In this document: one piece after another, positions 26,749-35,456 of the stretch | Numbering within the stretch: the stretch's first letter is position 1 | How the letters are laid out: the number at the start of each line of letters is the position of its first letter | Source of the DNA: Alphaproteobacteria bacterium | GTDB taxonomy: Bacteria > Pseudomonadota > Alphaproteobacteria > Ferrovibrionales > Ferrovibrionaceae | Direction: 5' to 3' | DNA length: 64,000 nt | Assembly (NCBI GenBank): GCA_017307375.1 | Contig: JAFKFH010000012.1 | Coordinates: 1 to 64,000, forward strand | Made by a program: the position numbers and the translations under genes | The notes under the pieces: model-generated | Databases searched by the model: none | What the model was told of the DNA's origin: nothing | What the model saw: only the letters and a program-made list of their open reading frames with translations

Positions 26749-27618
26749 TCAGGGCCCGGGCCAGGGCTGCAGCGCATCGCGCTTGGCCTGGCGGCGGGCC
26801 GCTTCGGGCAGCTTGAAATCACCCTTGAAGGGCGCGGATTCGAACGAGCCGTAGGTCGGATTGGCGATCACGATCCACTCCCGGCCCCAGCGGTCGATGT
26901 TCTCCTGGTAGACCTTCAGGCGATCCGCCTCGCTGCCGCGATAGGCGTCGGTGAAGTCGCCCATGTTGTCGCCGAGCGACAGCAGGATGCGGTAATCCTT
27001 GGCGATGACGGCGCGGCGGGTGCCCTTGGCCGACCCCCAGTCGGGCTGCTTCCTGGCCGACAGGAAGACGTCGACATTGCCGCCCATCGGGAAACCCAGC
27101 TTGGCCATCAGGGTCTTGGTCGCGGGCTCCTCCTCGAAGGTCCGGTTCGACACGTAGAAGACCTTGACGCCCTTCGAGTCGGCGTACTGGGTGAACTCCA
27201 CGGCGCCGGGGATGGCGATCGAGGTCTGCGAGTTGACGAAAGCCGTCCAGGATTTCGGATCGAAGCTCGTCCCCTTGACGACGTTCCAGGCCTGGTAACC
27301 CTGGTTGTCGAGCAGCGTCTCGTCGATATCGCAGATGATCGCCGGCGGCAGCGATTGGAAATTGCCGGTCTGCTCGACCGGGGCAGCCGTCCAGTTCTTG
27401 TCCGCCAGCGCCTGATCCAGCCGGAACTTGGCCAGGGTGAAGGCGCCCAGCGCATTGCCCTTGAACTCGACCGAACGCTGTGCCCACAGGACGGCGTTCA
27501 ACCCGTCGTTCTGCGGCACGTCCTGGGCCACCGCCACCTGGCCGAAGGCCATGGCCCCGGCGACGGCCGCACCGAACAGCCAGCGCCGCATCGCCGGCGT
27601 CGCGAGATCGATGATCAT
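26749..27618 (-). CDS. Periplasmic HAD acid phosphatase, class B / P4 lipoprotein-like family
   Basis: 289 residues from MIIDLATPAMRRWLFGAAVAGAMAFGQVAVAQ; AAGGGGAAG sits just upstream of the ATG. The signal peptide is cleaved near VAVAQ; no lipobox Cys. The HAD motif I is ICDIDETLLDN with nucleophile Asp97 and acid/base Asp99; motif II is FYVSNRTFEEE; motif III/IV is RRAVIAKDYRILLSLGDNMGDF. It should hydrolyse phosphomonoesters such as nucleotides in the periplasm. Confidence 0.88.
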   Translation of the reverse strand: MIIDLATPAMRRWLFGAAVAGAMAFGQVAVAQDVPQNDGLNAVLWAQRSVEFKGNALGAFTLAKFRLDQALADKNWTAAPVEQTGNFQSLPPAIICDIDETLLDNQGYQAWNVVKGTSFDPKSWTAFVNSQTSIAIPGAVEFTQYADSKGVKVFYVSNRTFEEEPATKTLMAKLGFPMGGNVDVFLSARKQPDWGSAKGTRRAVIAKDYRILLSLGDNMGDFTDAYRGSEADRLKVYQENIDRWGREWIVIANPTYGSFESAPFKGDFKLPEAARRQAKRDALQPWPGP

Positions 27619-27801
27619 GAAGCTTCCCCTTTTTCTGCCCCGATGAGTCGTTTAGAGATCGGAGCGGAAAGATGATCCGTTCCGACGGCGCTGACAACCG
27701 GCGGGTAACGACTTGGCAACCATTCCGGCGCCACAATCGGCCCATATATTTGTACGAACGACCAGTGACCGGAAAGGGCCGAGGTCGCGAGAAAGGCACC
27801 G

Positions 27802-29505
27802 GTGATCACGTCGCCGAGGGATACAGGCCAGGGATTGACGCCGGACGCGCTTGCCGCCCTGGGCGACGGCGCCGTATTGGGCGAACTGATCAGCCGGCTG
27901 GAACCCAATGCGGCGCGCCGGCTGCTCGACGAGATTGCCCAGGGACTGCAGGACGGCAACAAGGCACGGGTCGCCCAGCGGGCGCTGATCGACCGTCTGA
28001 ATCAGCGCCGCCCCCATCGCGCCCAGCGTCTGTTCACCACGCTGTTCGAACCGTTCCTCAGCGACGATCTGGCCCTGCTGTCGGCGCCGGTCGCGGTACC
28101 CGGCCTGATCACCCGGCCCGATGTCGCGGCCCTCTGGTTCATCCTGTCGCGGACGGCGCTGACGCGGCTGGTGCCGGCCGTATCGGCGGAACTCGACGAA
28201 GCCGCGCGGGAACAGTTGATCGATGACGTCATCGCCTCGCGGCTGGGCCAAGCCCGGCGCGGCGAGATGCAGCGCCTGGCCCAGATGTTCCTCGGCAACG
28301 CGCTGGCGCGGGGGGACAGCGCCCGCGACCTGCTGCAGCAGTTGAACCAGAGCCGGCAGGCGCTGTTCCGCGCCCAGCCGCCCCACTTCGGTCCCTACCC
28401 GATCACCGAGTTGATCCGGCCCCTGGAGCGGGCCGAGTTGCGGGCACTGCACGAGCTGCTGGCGCGCGATCCGGGCCTCATCACCGGGGTGAAACAGGCC
28501 CTTGCCGCAGCCGACCGGCTGAAGGCGGACCACGTGGCCCCCGACCTTGCCAATGCCATCGAACGGGCCGAAACGGTGGCTGCGGCGAGCCTGGGACCTG
28601 AGCGCGATCACCTTGCGCTCTGGGTGCCAATGGTGACGCTGCATGCCCGACAGTGTTATGCCGCAACCGGCTTCTACCTGGCCCGCCGCGCCGGCGAGCC
28701 CGGCATGCCCACCGTCGGCGAGGCCTTACTCGGCCACTACTCAACCTGCGTCCAGGGCCTCGTCATCGGTTTGACGCAAGCCTTGCCCGACCAGGGCGAA
28801 GGCATTCTGAACATACCAGGGCGAACCCTGGATTTTCTCGATGCCCAGCTTGACCACTATCAGCAGATCCTGGGCGCGCTGCAGGTTTCGGGACTGGCCG
28901 AATCCCAGGACCGCAAGCTCGCGGCGCTATTCCGCGCGCCCTGGGCATCGCTGGAAACCTTCATCACCGGCAGACTGTGCCCGATGCTGATCCGGCGGGT
29001 CGACGCAATCGCCGCCCATCCGCGCTTTGCCGCCGCCGACCATGCGACGGTGGCCTGGGCCTGTCAGTGGGTCTGGCGCTGGAAACTGATGCTGGAGGAA
29101 TTTGGCTTCACCTCCCGCGAAGTCGCCAACTGGCGCGATGCAATGCACGACCATCTCGATCGCGGCATGGCGCTCGCCGCGCGCGACGAGGCGATCCGCG
29201 GCGGCGAGCCCGACCAGATCGAACGGCAGCGTCTCGCGCATTACGGGCGGCTGCGCCAGATCTACCAGGCGCTGGAACTCGACGCCGCCAGCGGGCTTTC
29301 GGCGATCAGCCGCGGCCAGTTGCGGACCTGCCGCGCCGCCATCGATCGCCAGCTCACCGAGGGCGTGCTGCCCGACCCGGACGAGCGCGCCATCGTCGCG
29401 GCGATGGTCACCCTCATCCGGGCCGAGGTGAAAAAGACCCAGCGAAGCTGGGTCAATGCCGAACTCTCCGAGTTCGTCGACCGGGCGAAATCAGCGGGTT
29501 ACTGA
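27802..29505 (+). CDS. Large hypothetical protein, all-helical
   Basis: 567 residues if started at the GTG at 27802; there is no good ATG nearby and GAAAGG is the only ribosome-binding-like sequence. I do not recognise a domain. The protein is soluble, Arg/Ala/Leu-rich and predicted almost entirely helical, without signal peptide or membrane helices. Recurrent segments include LISRLEPNAARRLLDEIAQGL, LFTTLFEPFL and WACQWVWRWKLMLEEFGF. Codon use matches the neighbours. It converges with the VOC gene (7 nt overlap), and the 183 bases upstream separate it from the divergent phosphatase. Confidence 0.75.
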   Translation: MITSPRDTGQGLTPDALAALGDGAVLGELISRLEPNAARRLLDEIAQGLQDGNKARVAQRALIDRLNQRRPHRAQRLFTTLFEPFLSDDLALLSAPVAVPGLITRPDVAALWFILSRTALTRLVPAVSAELDEAAREQLIDDVIASRLGQARRGEMQRLAQMFLGNALARGDSARDLLQQLNQSRQALFRAQPPHFGPYPITELIRPLERAELRALHELLARDPGLITGVKQALAAADRLKADHVAPDLANAIERAETVAAASLGPERDHLALWVPMVTLHARQCYAATGFYLARRAGEPGMPTVGEALLGHYSTCVQGLVIGLTQALPDQGEGILNIPGRTLDFLDAQLDHYQQILGALQVSGLAESQDRKLAALFRAPWASLETFITGRLCPMLIRRVDAIAAHPRFAAADHATVAWACQWVWRWKLMLEEFGFTSREVANWRDAMHDHLDRGMALAARDEAIRGGEPDQIERQRLAHYGRLRQIYQALELDAASGLSAISRGQLRTCRAAIDRQLTEGVLPDPDERAIVAAMVTLIRAEVKKTQRSWVNAELSEFVDRAKSAGY

Positions 29506-30257
29506 GCCTTTCGCCCGACGACGGCGAACATCGCGCCCTGCGGATCGAATGCCTGCACGATCCAGTCGCCACCCGGCACTTCCATCGGGCCATTGATCAC
29601 CTGGCCGCCTGCGGCCCCGATGCGCACGGCCGCCGCGTCGATGTCGCCGACATTGAAATAATAGAGCCAGAAGGGCTGCGGGGTCTCCGGCATCTTCGTC
29701 ATCATGCCGCCGCCCTGGGTCGCATCGGTCATGAAGACCTGATAGAACCCCATGGCGCCCATATCGACCTTTTCCGTCAGCGACCAGCCGAACAGCTTGA
29801 CATAGAACGCCGCGGCCTGTTCCCGGTCGCCGGCATGCAACTCGCGCCAGCCGGCATGGCCGGGCGTGCCGTGCGGCGGCGCGGGCGGCGCCTCGCCAAT
29901 GCCGCGCATGATGCAGAAGAAGGCGCCATGCGGATCGGCGACGACGGCAAACCGGCCGACGCCGGGAATATCTTCCGGCGCGCGCGCGATCCGACCGCCT
30001 TCGCCCTCGATCCGCTCGGCCATGGCATCGACATTCTCGACTGCGACATAACCGATCCACCCCGGCTTTGCCTGGCCACACATCTCGGCCGGAATCGCCA
30101 TCATGCCGGTCACCGGCTGGCCCGCGGTCGTGAACAGCGTGTAGTCCATGCCGCCGCCGGCATCCTGCGCCCCCCAGCCGACGACCTCGCCGTAGAACTT
30201 TTGCGCCGCGGCGGTATCGCTGGTCATCAGTTCGTACCAGATGAACTTGGACGACAT
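29499..30257 (-). CDS. Tandem VOC-domain protein (glyoxalase/bleomycin-resistance superfamily)
   Basis: 252 residues containing two VOC modules, about 5-118 (FIWYELMTSDTAAAQKFYGEVVGWG) and 128-248 (GWRELHAGDREQAAAFYVKLFGWSL, ending QAFDPQGAMFAVVGRKA). Each carries the beta-alpha-beta-beta-beta pattern with Glu/His metal-ligand positions. Third gene behind DUF899 and DUF1579, a combination common in actinobacteria and proteobacteria under MarR or ArsR control. Function unassigned; detoxification is typical. Confidence 0.87.
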   Translation of the reverse strand: MSSKFIWYELMTSDTAAAQKFYGEVVGWGAQDAGGGMDYTLFTTAGQPVTGMMAIPAEMCGQAKPGWIGYVAVENVDAMAERIEGEGGRIARAPEDIPGVGRFAVVADPHGAFFCIMRGIGEAPPAPPHGTPGHAGWRELHAGDREQAAAFYVKLFGWSLTEKVDMGAMGFYQVFMTDATQGGGMMTKMPETPQPFWLYYFNVGDIDAAAVRIGAAGGQVINGPMEVPGGDWIVQAFDPQGAMFAVVGRKAQ

Positions 30258-30283
30258 CTCGTCTTCTCCGTTCTTTTCCTGCG

Positions 30284-30763
30284 TTATCGTTTGCGCCGGT
30301 AGTCCGCCGCCATGATCTGCTTCCGGCTGCCGTCACCCTGAAGCTGAAACGAGGTCAGCGTCCGCCTGTCGTCGTCCAGGAAAGTCACGATATCCTGGTA
30401 GCGGGCGCGCCCGCCGGGGTTGCCGAAATCCGGCCCTTCGGTATCGAGCGTCAGAACATTGCCCGATGCATCGAGCGCCCCGTCATAGACCCACAGGTGA
30501 TCCATCATCGAGCCGATCCAGGTGCCCACATAGCGCCCGCGGGCACTGTCGTAGCCTAGGGTCACCATCGTGGCGGCACGCCGGCCGTGAGGCATCGGCG
30601 CATCGGTCTCGCCAACGACCCAGACGCCGTACAGCGATCGCACATGCTCGGTCCAGCCCGGCATCGGCTTGCCGTCCGGCCCCGCCATGCCGGTCGTTGC
30701 GTTCCATTCCCCGACAAGCCTGTCGAGCCAGCGATGGGCCGGGGTGATCTCGACCTTCATCAT
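30284..30763 (-). CDS. DUF1579 protein
   Basis: 159 residues from MMKVEITPAHRWLDRLVGEWNATTG. The lipocalin-like beta-strand pattern of DUF1579 is seen: YGVWVVGETDAPMPHGRRAATMVTLGYDSARGRYVGTWIGSMMDHLWVYDGAL. It begins one base after the DUF899 stop and lies 26 bases before the VOC gene, so all three are one transcript. Ligand unknown. Confidence 0.85.
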   Translation of the reverse strand: MMKVEITPAHRWLDRLVGEWNATTGMAGPDGKPMPGWTEHVRSLYGVWVVGETDAPMPHGRRAATMVTLGYDSARGRYVGTWIGSMMDHLWVYDGALDASGNVLTLDTEGPDFGNPGGRARYQDIVTFLDDDRRTLTSFQLQGDGSRKQIMAADYRRKR

Positions 30764-30764
30764 G

Positions 30765-31520
30765 TCAGGACGCCGCGTGGCAGCACGACGCGGCCTTAGG
30801 CGCGTCTTCATATTCGTCGTGCCGCCTGACCCAATCCATGGTCGTCCGCTCATTGCGGCCAAGCGGGGCACGGTCGAGCAGCATCAGCGTGCCGATCAGT
30901 TCCTCCGGCCCGCGCGCGTAGCTCGAATAGGTATGGAAGACCTGGCCGTCATCATTGCGGAAGAATGCCGACAGGCCAGGCAGTTCGTCATTGGCATGGG
31001 CCGCGTCGATGGTCTCGAAATTGTACCCCACCTGCCCCTTTGCCAATTGTTCGGGCGTGAACGAGACATGGAAGTCGTGGTTGAAGTCCTCGCCATGCGA
31101 CGAAACCCAGGGAAAGCGCCAGCCCATCCGCCGCCTGTAGGCATCGATTTCGACGAGGGGCGCCCGCGACACCGCTGTCAACGTGACATCGTGATGGCCG
31201 AGATGCGGCAGCATGCCGTCCAGGTGGTCGGCAAGGAACGAGCAGCCGGGACAGCCCGCCGCCCAGCCCGGGCCGAGCATGAAATGATAGACCATCAACT
31301 GGCTGCGACCGGCGAACAGATCGGCCAGGGTGCGCCGTCCGTTCGGCGTCTCGAATAGATAGGTCTTGTCAAGCCGGACCCAGGGCAGTGCCAGCCGGGC
31401 GGCGTTGAGGCGATCGCGGAGACGGGTCGCCTCCTTCTCCTGGGCAAGCAGGGCGTGCCGCGCCACGAGCCACTCGTCGCGCGAAACCACGGGATGGGGC
31501 AGAATCGGCTGGTTCAGCAT
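30765..31520 (-). CDS. DUF899 thioredoxin-like protein
   Basis: 251 residues. The thioredoxin-like core has YHFMLGPGWAAGCPGCSFLADHLDG with a CPGC motif and VSRAPLVEIDAYRRRMGWRFPWVSSHGEDFNHDF, both diagnostic of DUF899. The C-terminus ends with CCHAAS. It heads the operon and is divergent from a MarR regulator with a palindromic site between them. Probably redox related, by fold. Confidence 0.88.
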   Translation of the reverse strand: MLNQPILPHPVVSRDEWLVARHALLAQEKEATRLRDRLNAARLALPWVRLDKTYLFETPNGRRTLADLFAGRSQLMVYHFMLGPGWAAGCPGCSFLADHLDGMLPHLGHHDVTLTAVSRAPLVEIDAYRRRMGWRFPWVSSHGEDFNHDFHVSFTPEQLAKGQVGYNFETIDAAHANDELPGLSAFFRNDDGQVFHTYSSYARGPEELIGTLMLLDRAPLGRNERTTMDWVRRHDEYEDAPKAASCCHAAS

Positions 31521-31565
31521 TCGCTCTCCTCCATAAGTACTGGCCTGTTTTTCCGGCTCTGGTAT

Positions 31566-31588
31566 AATAGATTGATATCAACGTTATT
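31566..31588. promoter_or_regulatory. MarR-type operator overlapping a -10 element
   Basis: The perfect palindrome TTGATATCAA (31572-31581) is flanked by AATA and TATT, giving a near-palindrome over 31566-31588. A perfect TATAAT (31563-31568) for the marR gene overlaps its left edge, placing the palindrome over the transcription start; no strong -35 hexamer is seen. Binding would block both divergent promoters. Confidence 0.6.
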
Positions 31589-31593
31589 ACAGC

Positions 31594-32031
31594 ATGTCAA
31601 AGCATCAGGCCGTCCCCTTCGAAACCACGCTGTTCGTGCGCGACACCTGCCTGTGCCTGCATGTGCAGCGCGCGGCCCGCGCCCTGGCGCGCCGCTTCGA
31701 CGATGCCTTGCGCCCCGTCGGGCTGACCAATGGCCAATTCTCGCTGATGATGTCGCTCAACCGCCCGGCGGCGCCCGCGATGGGGGCGGTCGCCGAGTTG
31801 CTGGCCATGGATCGCACGACGCTCACGGCAGCGCTGAAACCCCTGGTGCGCCGTGGCCTCGTCACGGTTGCGGCCGATCCGGCCGACCGACGCAGCCGGC
31901 TGTTGTCGCTGACGGACGACGGCCAGGCCCTGCTGGCCCGCGCCGTCCCGATCTGGCGGGCGTCGCATGCAGCAATCGAGGCGCGCCTGGACGGCGACAC
32001 CCTCAGGGGAGCGCTGGCATCCCTGGCATGA
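31594..32031 (+). CDS. MarR family transcriptional regulator
   Basis: 145 residues. The winged helix is VAELLAMDRTTLTAALKPLVRRGLVTVAADPADRRSRLLSLTDDGQALL, with the DRR wing motif. The N-terminal CLCLHVQRAARALARRFDDALRPVGLTNGQFSLMMSL is the dimer region and contains CLC (Cys16/Cys18 region), which could sense oxidants. It is divergent from the DUF899 operon and likely represses it and itself. The last 29 nt overlap the sigma factor gene on the other strand. Confidence 0.9.
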   Translation: MSKHQAVPFETTLFVRDTCLCLHVQRAARALARRFDDALRPVGLTNGQFSLMMSLNRPAAPAMGAVAELLAMDRTTLTAALKPLVRRGLVTVAADPADRRSRLLSLTDDGQALLARAVPIWRASHAAIEARLDGDTLRGALASLA

Positions 32032-32902
32032 CCTCGATGCCGCGCAGCTTTTCCGGATTACGCGTCACATAAATGCCGACGATGCGGCCGCCTTCGATAT
32101 CGAGTGCCGTCGTCTGCAGCACGGCGTCTCGTTCGCGACTGACAAAGCCCGGCAGCCCATCGATCCACGCCGGGCGGATCAGCACCGCCGGGGGTGTCGC
32201 CGGCTTGCGCCGCAATCCGGCAAAAAGGCGCAGGACACGATCCAGCCCGACGATCGGATTGCGGAAGGCCGTGACCTTGCCGCCGCCGTCCGACTGCAGC
32301 ACGACAGCATCTGCAAGCATCGAGCGAAGTCCGTCGAGATCGCCGCTCGAGGCGGCGGCAAAGAAGGCCATCGCGATGCGATCACCTTCCTCCCGGCCGA
32401 CGGGATAGCGCGGCCGCGCCTCGCGGACGTGGCGGCGCGCCCGCACCGCCAGTTGGCGGACCGCCGCGGCGTCGCGTCGCAACGTCGCCGCCACTTCGTC
32501 CAGGCCGACATCGAAGACATCGTGCAGCAGGAAGGCCGCCCGCTCGAGCGGCGACAGCCGTTCCAGCGCCAGCATCAGCGTAAGGGTGAGTTCGTCGAGA
32601 CGCAGGTCGTCGTCGCCGGGCCGGAAGACCGTGTCCAGCACCGGCTCCGGCAGCCAGGGACCGACATAGGCCTCGCGGCGTGCGCGTGCCGACTTCATCG
32701 CGTCGAGGCAGAGACGGGTCACGGTGCGGGTCAGGAAAGCGGCGGGCTCGCGCACCCGTCCGTGATCGACCCGGCGCCAGCGCAGCCAGCCGTCCTGCAC
32801 GATATCCTCGGCCTCGCTCATCGAGCCGAGCATGCGATAGGCGAGGCGCACCAGCCGCGGGCGGTGCGCCTCGAACGTGATCGTGGCCTCGTCAGGCGGC
32901 AC
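32003..32902 (-). CDS. ECF41-type sigma factor (SigJ-like) with SnoaL-like C-terminal domain
   Basis: 299 residues. Sigma region 2 is FEAHRPRLVRLAYRMLGSMSEAEDIVQDGWLRW. Region 4 is ALERLSPLERAAFLLHDVFDVGLDEVAATLRRDAAAVRQLAVRARRHV. About 110 residues then form a SnoaL-like fold. The ECF41 marks WLPEP in the linker, DGGGK in the extension and NPEKL at the end are all present. In this group the C-terminal domain regulates the sigma factor in place of a separate anti-sigma. The gene upstream is the classical partner, a carboxymuconolactone decarboxylase-like protein, with an 11 nt overlap. Confidence 0.93.
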   Translation of the reverse strand: MPPDEATITFEAHRPRLVRLAYRMLGSMSEAEDIVQDGWLRWRRVDHGRVREPAAFLTRTVTRLCLDAMKSARARREAYVGPWLPEPVLDTVFRPGDDDLRLDELTLTLMLALERLSPLERAAFLLHDVFDVGLDEVAATLRRDAAAVRQLAVRARRHVREARPRYPVGREEGDRIAMAFFAAASSGDLDGLRSMLADAVVLQSDGGGKVTAFRNPIVGLDRVLRLFAGLRRKPATPPAVLIRPAWIDGLPGFVSRERDAVLQTTALDIEGGRIVGIYVTRNPEKLRGIEVMPGMPALP

Positions 32903-33353
32903 GTGCCGGTCCCACCGGATGGGCCGCGCGGAAGCCGACCTGCAACCGGTTCCACGTGTTGATCGCGCCGATCGCGATGGTCAGGTTGACCTGTTCGGCC
33001 TGGTTGAACTGCGCCTTGAGCAGTTCGTAGTCGGCATCCGGCGCACCGGTCCCGGCTAGCAGGGTCAGCGCGTCGGTCCAGGCCAGCGCCGCCCGTTCGC
33101 GATCGCTGTAGAGCGTCGATTCACGCCAGGCGTTCAGCATGTAGAGGCGCATCTCGGTCTCGCCATGGCCCCTGGCCTCGGTGGCATGCATGTGGATGCA
33201 GTAGGCACAGCCGTTGATCTGCGAGGCGCGCAGCTTGACCAGATGCAGCAGGCCGCGGTCAAGGCCGCAGTTCTGGATCGCCATTTCCAGCGACACCATC
33301 GCCTTCATGACCTCGGGTGAAATCTTGAACGGATTGTCCAGGCGCGGGCTCAT
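32892..33353 (-). CDS. Carboxymuconolactone decarboxylase/AhpD-like protein, ECF41 partner
   Basis: 153 residues from MSPRLDNPFKISPEVMKAM; GAGGAG ends six bases before this ATG, which decides against the ATG two codons earlier. The redox-active site is CAYCIHMHATEARGHGE (Cys49, Cys52, His56), as in AhpD-type peroxidase/disulfide proteins. It sits directly behind a perfect ECF41 promoter and in front of the ECF41 sigma gene, so it is the probable main target and may be part of the signal. Confidence 0.92.
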   Translation of the reverse strand: MSPRLDNPFKISPEVMKAMVSLEMAIQNCGLDRGLLHLVKLRASQINGCAYCIHMHATEARGHGETEMRLYMLNAWRESTLYSDRERAALAWTDALTLLAGTGAPDADYELLKAQFNQAEQVNLTIAIGAINTWNRLQVGFRAAHPVGPARAA

Positions 33354-33383
33354 CGTCATCTCCTCGTTATCGACTGACCCTTT

Positions 33384-33410
33384 GACGAAACAGCCCGGGT
33401 CGGTGTGACA
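33384..33410 (-). promoter_or_regulatory. ECF41 promoter
   Basis: On the minus strand TGTCACA (33410-33404), 16 bases, CGTC (33387-33384): an exact match to the published ECF41 consensus as I recall it. The start codon of the partner gene is 30 bases downstream. Confidence 0.88.
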
Positions 33411-33481
33411 TCGCGTCGAAGTTTTATTCATTTTCCCGCGCCGCGCGACGATTGCCACCATCCTGTGATAAGCCAGACCCC

Positions 33482-35398
33482 ATGAACGATGCGATCGAGC
33501 CGACCACCTTGGCCGCCCAGGCCGAAACGGAATTCATGGCCGGCAACTTCGCCGGCGCCGTCCTCCTGGCCGACCGGGCGCGGGCCGCCGGCGACGATGC
33601 CGCCCTGGTCACGCGTGCCCACGCCCTGCTGCTCAGCGGCGACTATGGCGGCGCGGCCCAATCGGCCTTCACCGCGCAGCATCTCGACCCGACGCTGAGC
33701 GCCGCGCCTTATCTGCTGGCCGCCGCCGCCGGCCGGCTGCAACTGGCCGACGCCAGCGGCGCACCGATCACGCAGGAAGGTTTGCTGGCCGAAGCAAGGC
33801 GGCTGCATCCCGAGGCATATGCGCGGCATGCCCATCTCTATGGTCCGACCGACCGACCGTTCGATGCTTACGGTCATGTCGACGGGGTCGCGCTCGAACG
33901 GGCGCTTCGCCAGGGCCGATTCAGGGCCGAGGACTACTATCAGGCTATTGCCGCCGTGGCGCGGAGGGATGCGGACTGGGCCGCGCTGCTGAAGCGCGCG
34001 GGTGCCACGGCACTGACGCCGTTCACGCTGACCCCCGCCGAGATCGAGACTATGGGCCGCCAGGGGCCCTGGCTCGTCTACTGGACGATGCAGGTCAATA
34101 CCGATCTGGTGATCGAAGCCATTCTGGGTGCGGCACGCCGCTACTATGCCGGATGGCTGGTCCAGCGTGCGCCGGCCGCCGCGGTGCCGTACCCGCAAGT
34201 GCTGCTGGCCATCGCGTCCCAGAGCTATCTCAACGAATTCATCGGCGAGGAAACCGGGACCGAGACGGCTCTGGCCGATAGGCTGGCCGAACGTCTCGCG
34301 AACGGCGATAGGCTGGATGATGCCGAACTGCTCGTTCTCGGCAGCTATCGTGACCTCGGCGGCATTGCGGGCGCCGACCGCATCGACCGCGCCGCGCTCG
34401 GCCCCACCGCCCTGCAGTTCCTGGCCATGACGATCGACGATGCCGCCGACCGGCAGCGCATCGCCAAGGATATCGCCACGGTGACGCGGCTTCCTGCCGG
34501 CGCCTCGCAGGAGGTCCGCGCCTTCTACGAAGCCACCCCCTACCCCCGCTGGCACCAGTTCGCCCGGCCGCCCACCGCCGACCGCAGTTTCGACGAGATC
34601 ATCGCCGCCGATGCGGCATACCTGCTGCCCGGCAGCCAACCCGTCGGCGAACCGACCGAGGTGCTGGTCGCCGGCTGCGGTACCGGCAGCGCGATCGTTC
34701 CAGTGTTGAGTTACCGCGGCGCCCGCATCACCGCCTTCGATCTGAGCCTGACAAGCCTCGCCTATGCCCGGCAGCGGCTGACCGCGCTGGGCCATGACGA
34801 GATTCGTTATGTCCATGGCGACCTGCTGGCGATCGCCGACATGGGCGCCCGGTTCGACCTCGTCGAATGCACCGGCGTCCTGCACCATCTCGACGACCCC
34901 TGGCCCGGCGTCGCGGCGCTGGCCGGCGTGCTGAAGACCGGCGGCCGGGCGATGCTGTCGGTCTACAGCCGGCCGTTCCGGCAAATGATGGCCCCGTTCA
35001 TGGAAGCCAGCCGCAAGATGGTGGCACAAACGCCCGGCACGGTAACGGCAAAGGTCCGCGCGGCGCGGCGCGACTTGATCCGCCAGCGTCTGGCCGGGGC
35101 GCAGTCGGGCTTTCTCTTCAAAGGCAGCGATCTGTTCACCACCTCGGGTTTCCGCGACCTGCTGCTTCATCCGGTGGAGCGGCCGATGACCGTCACCGAG
35201 TTCGCCCAGGGTTGCGCCCGCCACGGCCTGAAATGCCTTGGCCTGATGCCGACGAACGCCGATCAGGCCCGCCTGCTGGCCGAGCGTGGCCGCCCCGCCG
35301 ACATGGCGGCCGAGATCGCCTTCTGGTCCCAGGCCGAGGCCCAGCAGCCCTTGCTGTTCTCGACGATGATCTGCCTGTTGTTCGAGAAAGTCGGATAA
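33482..35398 (+). CDS. SAM-dependent methyltransferase with TPR-like N-terminal region
   Basis: 638 residues from MNDAIEPTTLAAQAETEFMAGN. Residues about 10-100 are TPR-like helical repeats (FMAGNFAGAVLLADRARAAGDDAALVTRAHALLLSGDYGGAAQSAFTAQHLDP). A long middle part lacks recognised domains. The class I methyltransferase domain begins after FYEATPYPRWHQF and holds VLVAGCGTGSAIVPVLSYRGARITAFDLS and LVECTGVLHHLDDPWPGVAALAGVLKTGGRAML. Acceptor unknown. This FYEATPYPRW-plus-methyltransferase layout occurs in large alphaproteobacterial proteins. Confidence 0.83.
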   Translation: MNDAIEPTTLAAQAETEFMAGNFAGAVLLADRARAAGDDAALVTRAHALLLSGDYGGAAQSAFTAQHLDPTLSAAPYLLAAAAGRLQLADASGAPITQEGLLAEARRLHPEAYARHAHLYGPTDRPFDAYGHVDGVALERALRQGRFRAEDYYQAIAAVARRDADWAALLKRAGATALTPFTLTPAEIETMGRQGPWLVYWTMQVNTDLVIEAILGAARRYYAGWLVQRAPAAAVPYPQVLLAIASQSYLNEFIGEETGTETALADRLAERLANGDRLDDAELLVLGSYRDLGGIAGADRIDRAALGPTALQFLAMTIDDAADRQRIAKDIATVTRLPAGASQEVRAFYEATPYPRWHQFARPPTADRSFDEIIAADAAYLLPGSQPVGEPTEVLVAGCGTGSAIVPVLSYRGARITAFDLSLTSLAYARQRLTALGHDEIRYVHGDLLAIADMGARFDLVECTGVLHHLDDPWPGVAALAGVLKTGGRAMLSVYSRPFRQMMAPFMEASRKMVAQTPGTVTAKVRAARRDLIRQRLAGAQSGFLFKGSDLFTTSGFRDLLLHPVERPMTVTEFAQGCARHGLKCLGLMPTNADQARLLAERGRPADMAAEIAFWSQAEAQQPLLFSTMICLLFEKVG

Positions 35399-35456
35399 GC
35401 TGACCGGCGAAGGCTCGCCCAGAACGAGCACCGGCAGAGGTCTTGGGGAAGCGTCC

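Noticed and set aside
25936-27675. 579-codon open frame on the plus strand
   Set aside because: Runs antisense across both the threonine deaminase and the phosphatase genes, including their spacer, so it cannot be one gene.
27673-27702. TGATCC before the 27802 hypothetical gene as a sigma-E promoter
   Set aside because: The base pair at the expected -10 position, 18 bases on, reads AC instead of TA, so the match fails.
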